From: Flavobacterium sp. CYK-55
GTDB lineage: Bacteria; Bacteroidota; Bacteroidia; Flavobacteriales; Flavobacteriaceae
Assembly: GCF_018413465.1 (NCBI RefSeq)
Contig: NZ_JAHCDK010000008.1
Location: forward strand, 1 to 64,000
DNA: 64,000 nt
Reading direction: 5' to 3'
Below, in pieces: positions 63,285-64,000 of the stretch. The translations under genes and the position numbers were made by a program. The notes beneath the pieces are model-generated. The model saw nothing but the letters and a program-made list of their open reading frames with translations, was not told where the DNA came from and made no database searches. Positions within the stretch are counted from its first letter, which is position 1. The number at the start of each line of letters is the position of its first letter.

Positions 63285-64000
63285 TTATTTTGACCATTGG
63301 TTAATCCATCCTGCGAGCGCATCGCACCACTGCTCATCATCATTCAAACAAGCAATGGCTTTGAAGTTTTCTCCGCCGTTTTCTTTAAAACTATGCGCGG
63401 CTTCCATGCCAATTTCTTCGAGTGTTTCTAAACAATCCGACACAAAAGCCGGGGTGACCACCGCGAGTTTTTTGATGCCTTTTTGTGCCAATCCGTCAAT
63501 GGTGGCGTCGGTGTAGGGTTGTAGCCAAGGGTCGCGGCCCAAACGCGATTGAAACGAAGTGCTGTAGGTTCCTTCCTTGAGTTGTAAAAGCTCGGCTACT
63601 TGGCGTGTGGTTTCGTAGCATTGATGACGATAGCAAAACTCATGAGCCGGCGAGTCAGTTACGCAGCATTGACCGTCAATTTTGCAATGCGATTTAGTGA
63701 TGTCAGACTTGCGGATGTGTCGCTCGGGAACTCCGTGGTACGAAAACAGCAAATATTCAGGTTCAAACGCTTTGAGTTCGGCATTGACTGAATGCGCTAA
63801 AGCATCTACATATTCTTTTTTGTTGTAAAAAGCCGGAACCGAAGTAATATTCATCTGCGGAAATTTCTTTTGACGAATCTCTTCAGCCAAGACCAAAATG
63901 GTCTCTGTGGTAGCCATCGCAAATTGCGGATACAGCGGAATCAGCAATACATCAGTAACGCCTTGGTGGTGTAATTCAGTCAAACCTGCTTCAATAGACG
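63285..64000 (-). CDS. hemH: Ferrochelatase, 5' end outside window
   Basis: About 238 residues of a protein usually near 340; the frame is open at base 64000. It inserts Fe2+ into protoporphyrin IX. Motifs: LIPLYPQFAMATTET, FSYHGVPERHI with the metal-binding His, YSTSFQSRLGRDPWLQPYTD, and VTPAFVSDCLETLEEI with the conserved acidic residues. Four Cys (in GQCCVTDSPAHEFCYRHQC) form a compact cluster in the middle; whether it binds a metal is unknown. Confidence 0.93.
   Translation of the reverse strand, partial: SIEAGLTELHHQGVTDVLLIPLYPQFAMATTETILVLAEEIRQKKFPQMNITSVPAFYNKKEYVDALAHSVNAELKAFEPEYLLFSYHGVPERHIRKSDITKSHCKIDGQCCVTDSPAHEFCYRHQCYETTRQVAELLQLKEGTYSTSFQSRLGRDPWLQPYTDATIDGLAQKGIKKLAVVTPAFVSDCLETLEEIGMEAAHSFKENGGENFKAIACLNDDEQWCDALAGWINQWSK

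Overview
The window reads as a chromosomal segment of a Flavobacteriaceae bacterium (Bacteroidetes), most like Flavobacterium. Supporting signs are: secreted proteins ending in a type IX secretion (T9SS) sorting domain; a SprE/PorW-type gliding and T9SS lipoprotein; signal peptides ending in AQ; an ATP synthase operon carrying only the a-c-b-delta-alpha-gamma genes, with no beta or epsilon gene in sight; promoters of the Bacteroidetes type (TTG, about 19-22 bases, TAnnTTTG) in front of many genes; and small family-specific proteins (DUF6341, DUF6427, DUF4292, DUF4254).

Layout. Bases 1-8855 (minus strand) hold two tandem paralogous giant secreted proteins with lamin-tail and CotH-kinase-like domains. 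The left one is cut by the window edge and carries an array of at least eight Ig-like repeats of about 88 residues. Bases 9429-23875 (plus strand) are a tightly packed, very AT-rich surface polysaccharide locus: a lipoprotein D-glucuronyl C5-epimerase, a Wzx flippase, glycosyltransferases (GT4, WecG/TagA, GT2), an AsnB-like amidotransferase, four polytopic Wzy/O-antigen-ligase-like proteins, a UDP-glucuronate decarboxylase and the initiating polyprenyl sugar-phosphate transferase. A convergent CapK/phenylacetate-CoA-ligase-like gene closes it. Bases 25304-31318 are housekeeping (purD, upp, a GT9 transferase, a ferredoxin-type reductase). Bases 31523-40537 run from sprE through a bactofilin into the ATP synthase operon. 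Bases 40586-49652 hold a prolyl oligopeptidase, a second flippase, dut, an inserted four-helix-bundle (IVP) gene flanked by inverted repeats, a sugar nucleotidyltransferase, a TPR protein, a DUF4292 lipoprotein and an EnvC-like protein. Bases 49663-58803 carry a thioesterase, an HU/SPOR protein, dprA, trpS, two plsC-type acyltransferases, recA, an acyl-ACP desaturase and an HD hydrolase. Bases 58814-64000 (minus strand) read hemH-hemJ-histidine kinase-crotonase-secreted protein.

The most interesting unit is the polysaccharide locus. A predicted surface-anchored glucuronyl C5-epimerase with a discoidin-like C-terminus sits in one transcription unit with genes that consume UDP-glucuronate or could amidate uronic acids. 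This suggests a capsule or exopolysaccharide whose glucuronate is converted to iduronate after polymerisation. That conclusion is inference. The window lacks a UDP-glucose dehydrogenase and the Wza/Wzc export and length-control genes, so these must lie elsewhere.

Other points worth a look are two copies of a palindromic intergenic element (29111-29195 and 58033-58137), promoter boxes that sit only 5-6 bases before two start codons (possible leaderless mRNAs), and stem-loops inside the atp operon. All calls come from reading the sequence; no database search was possible.
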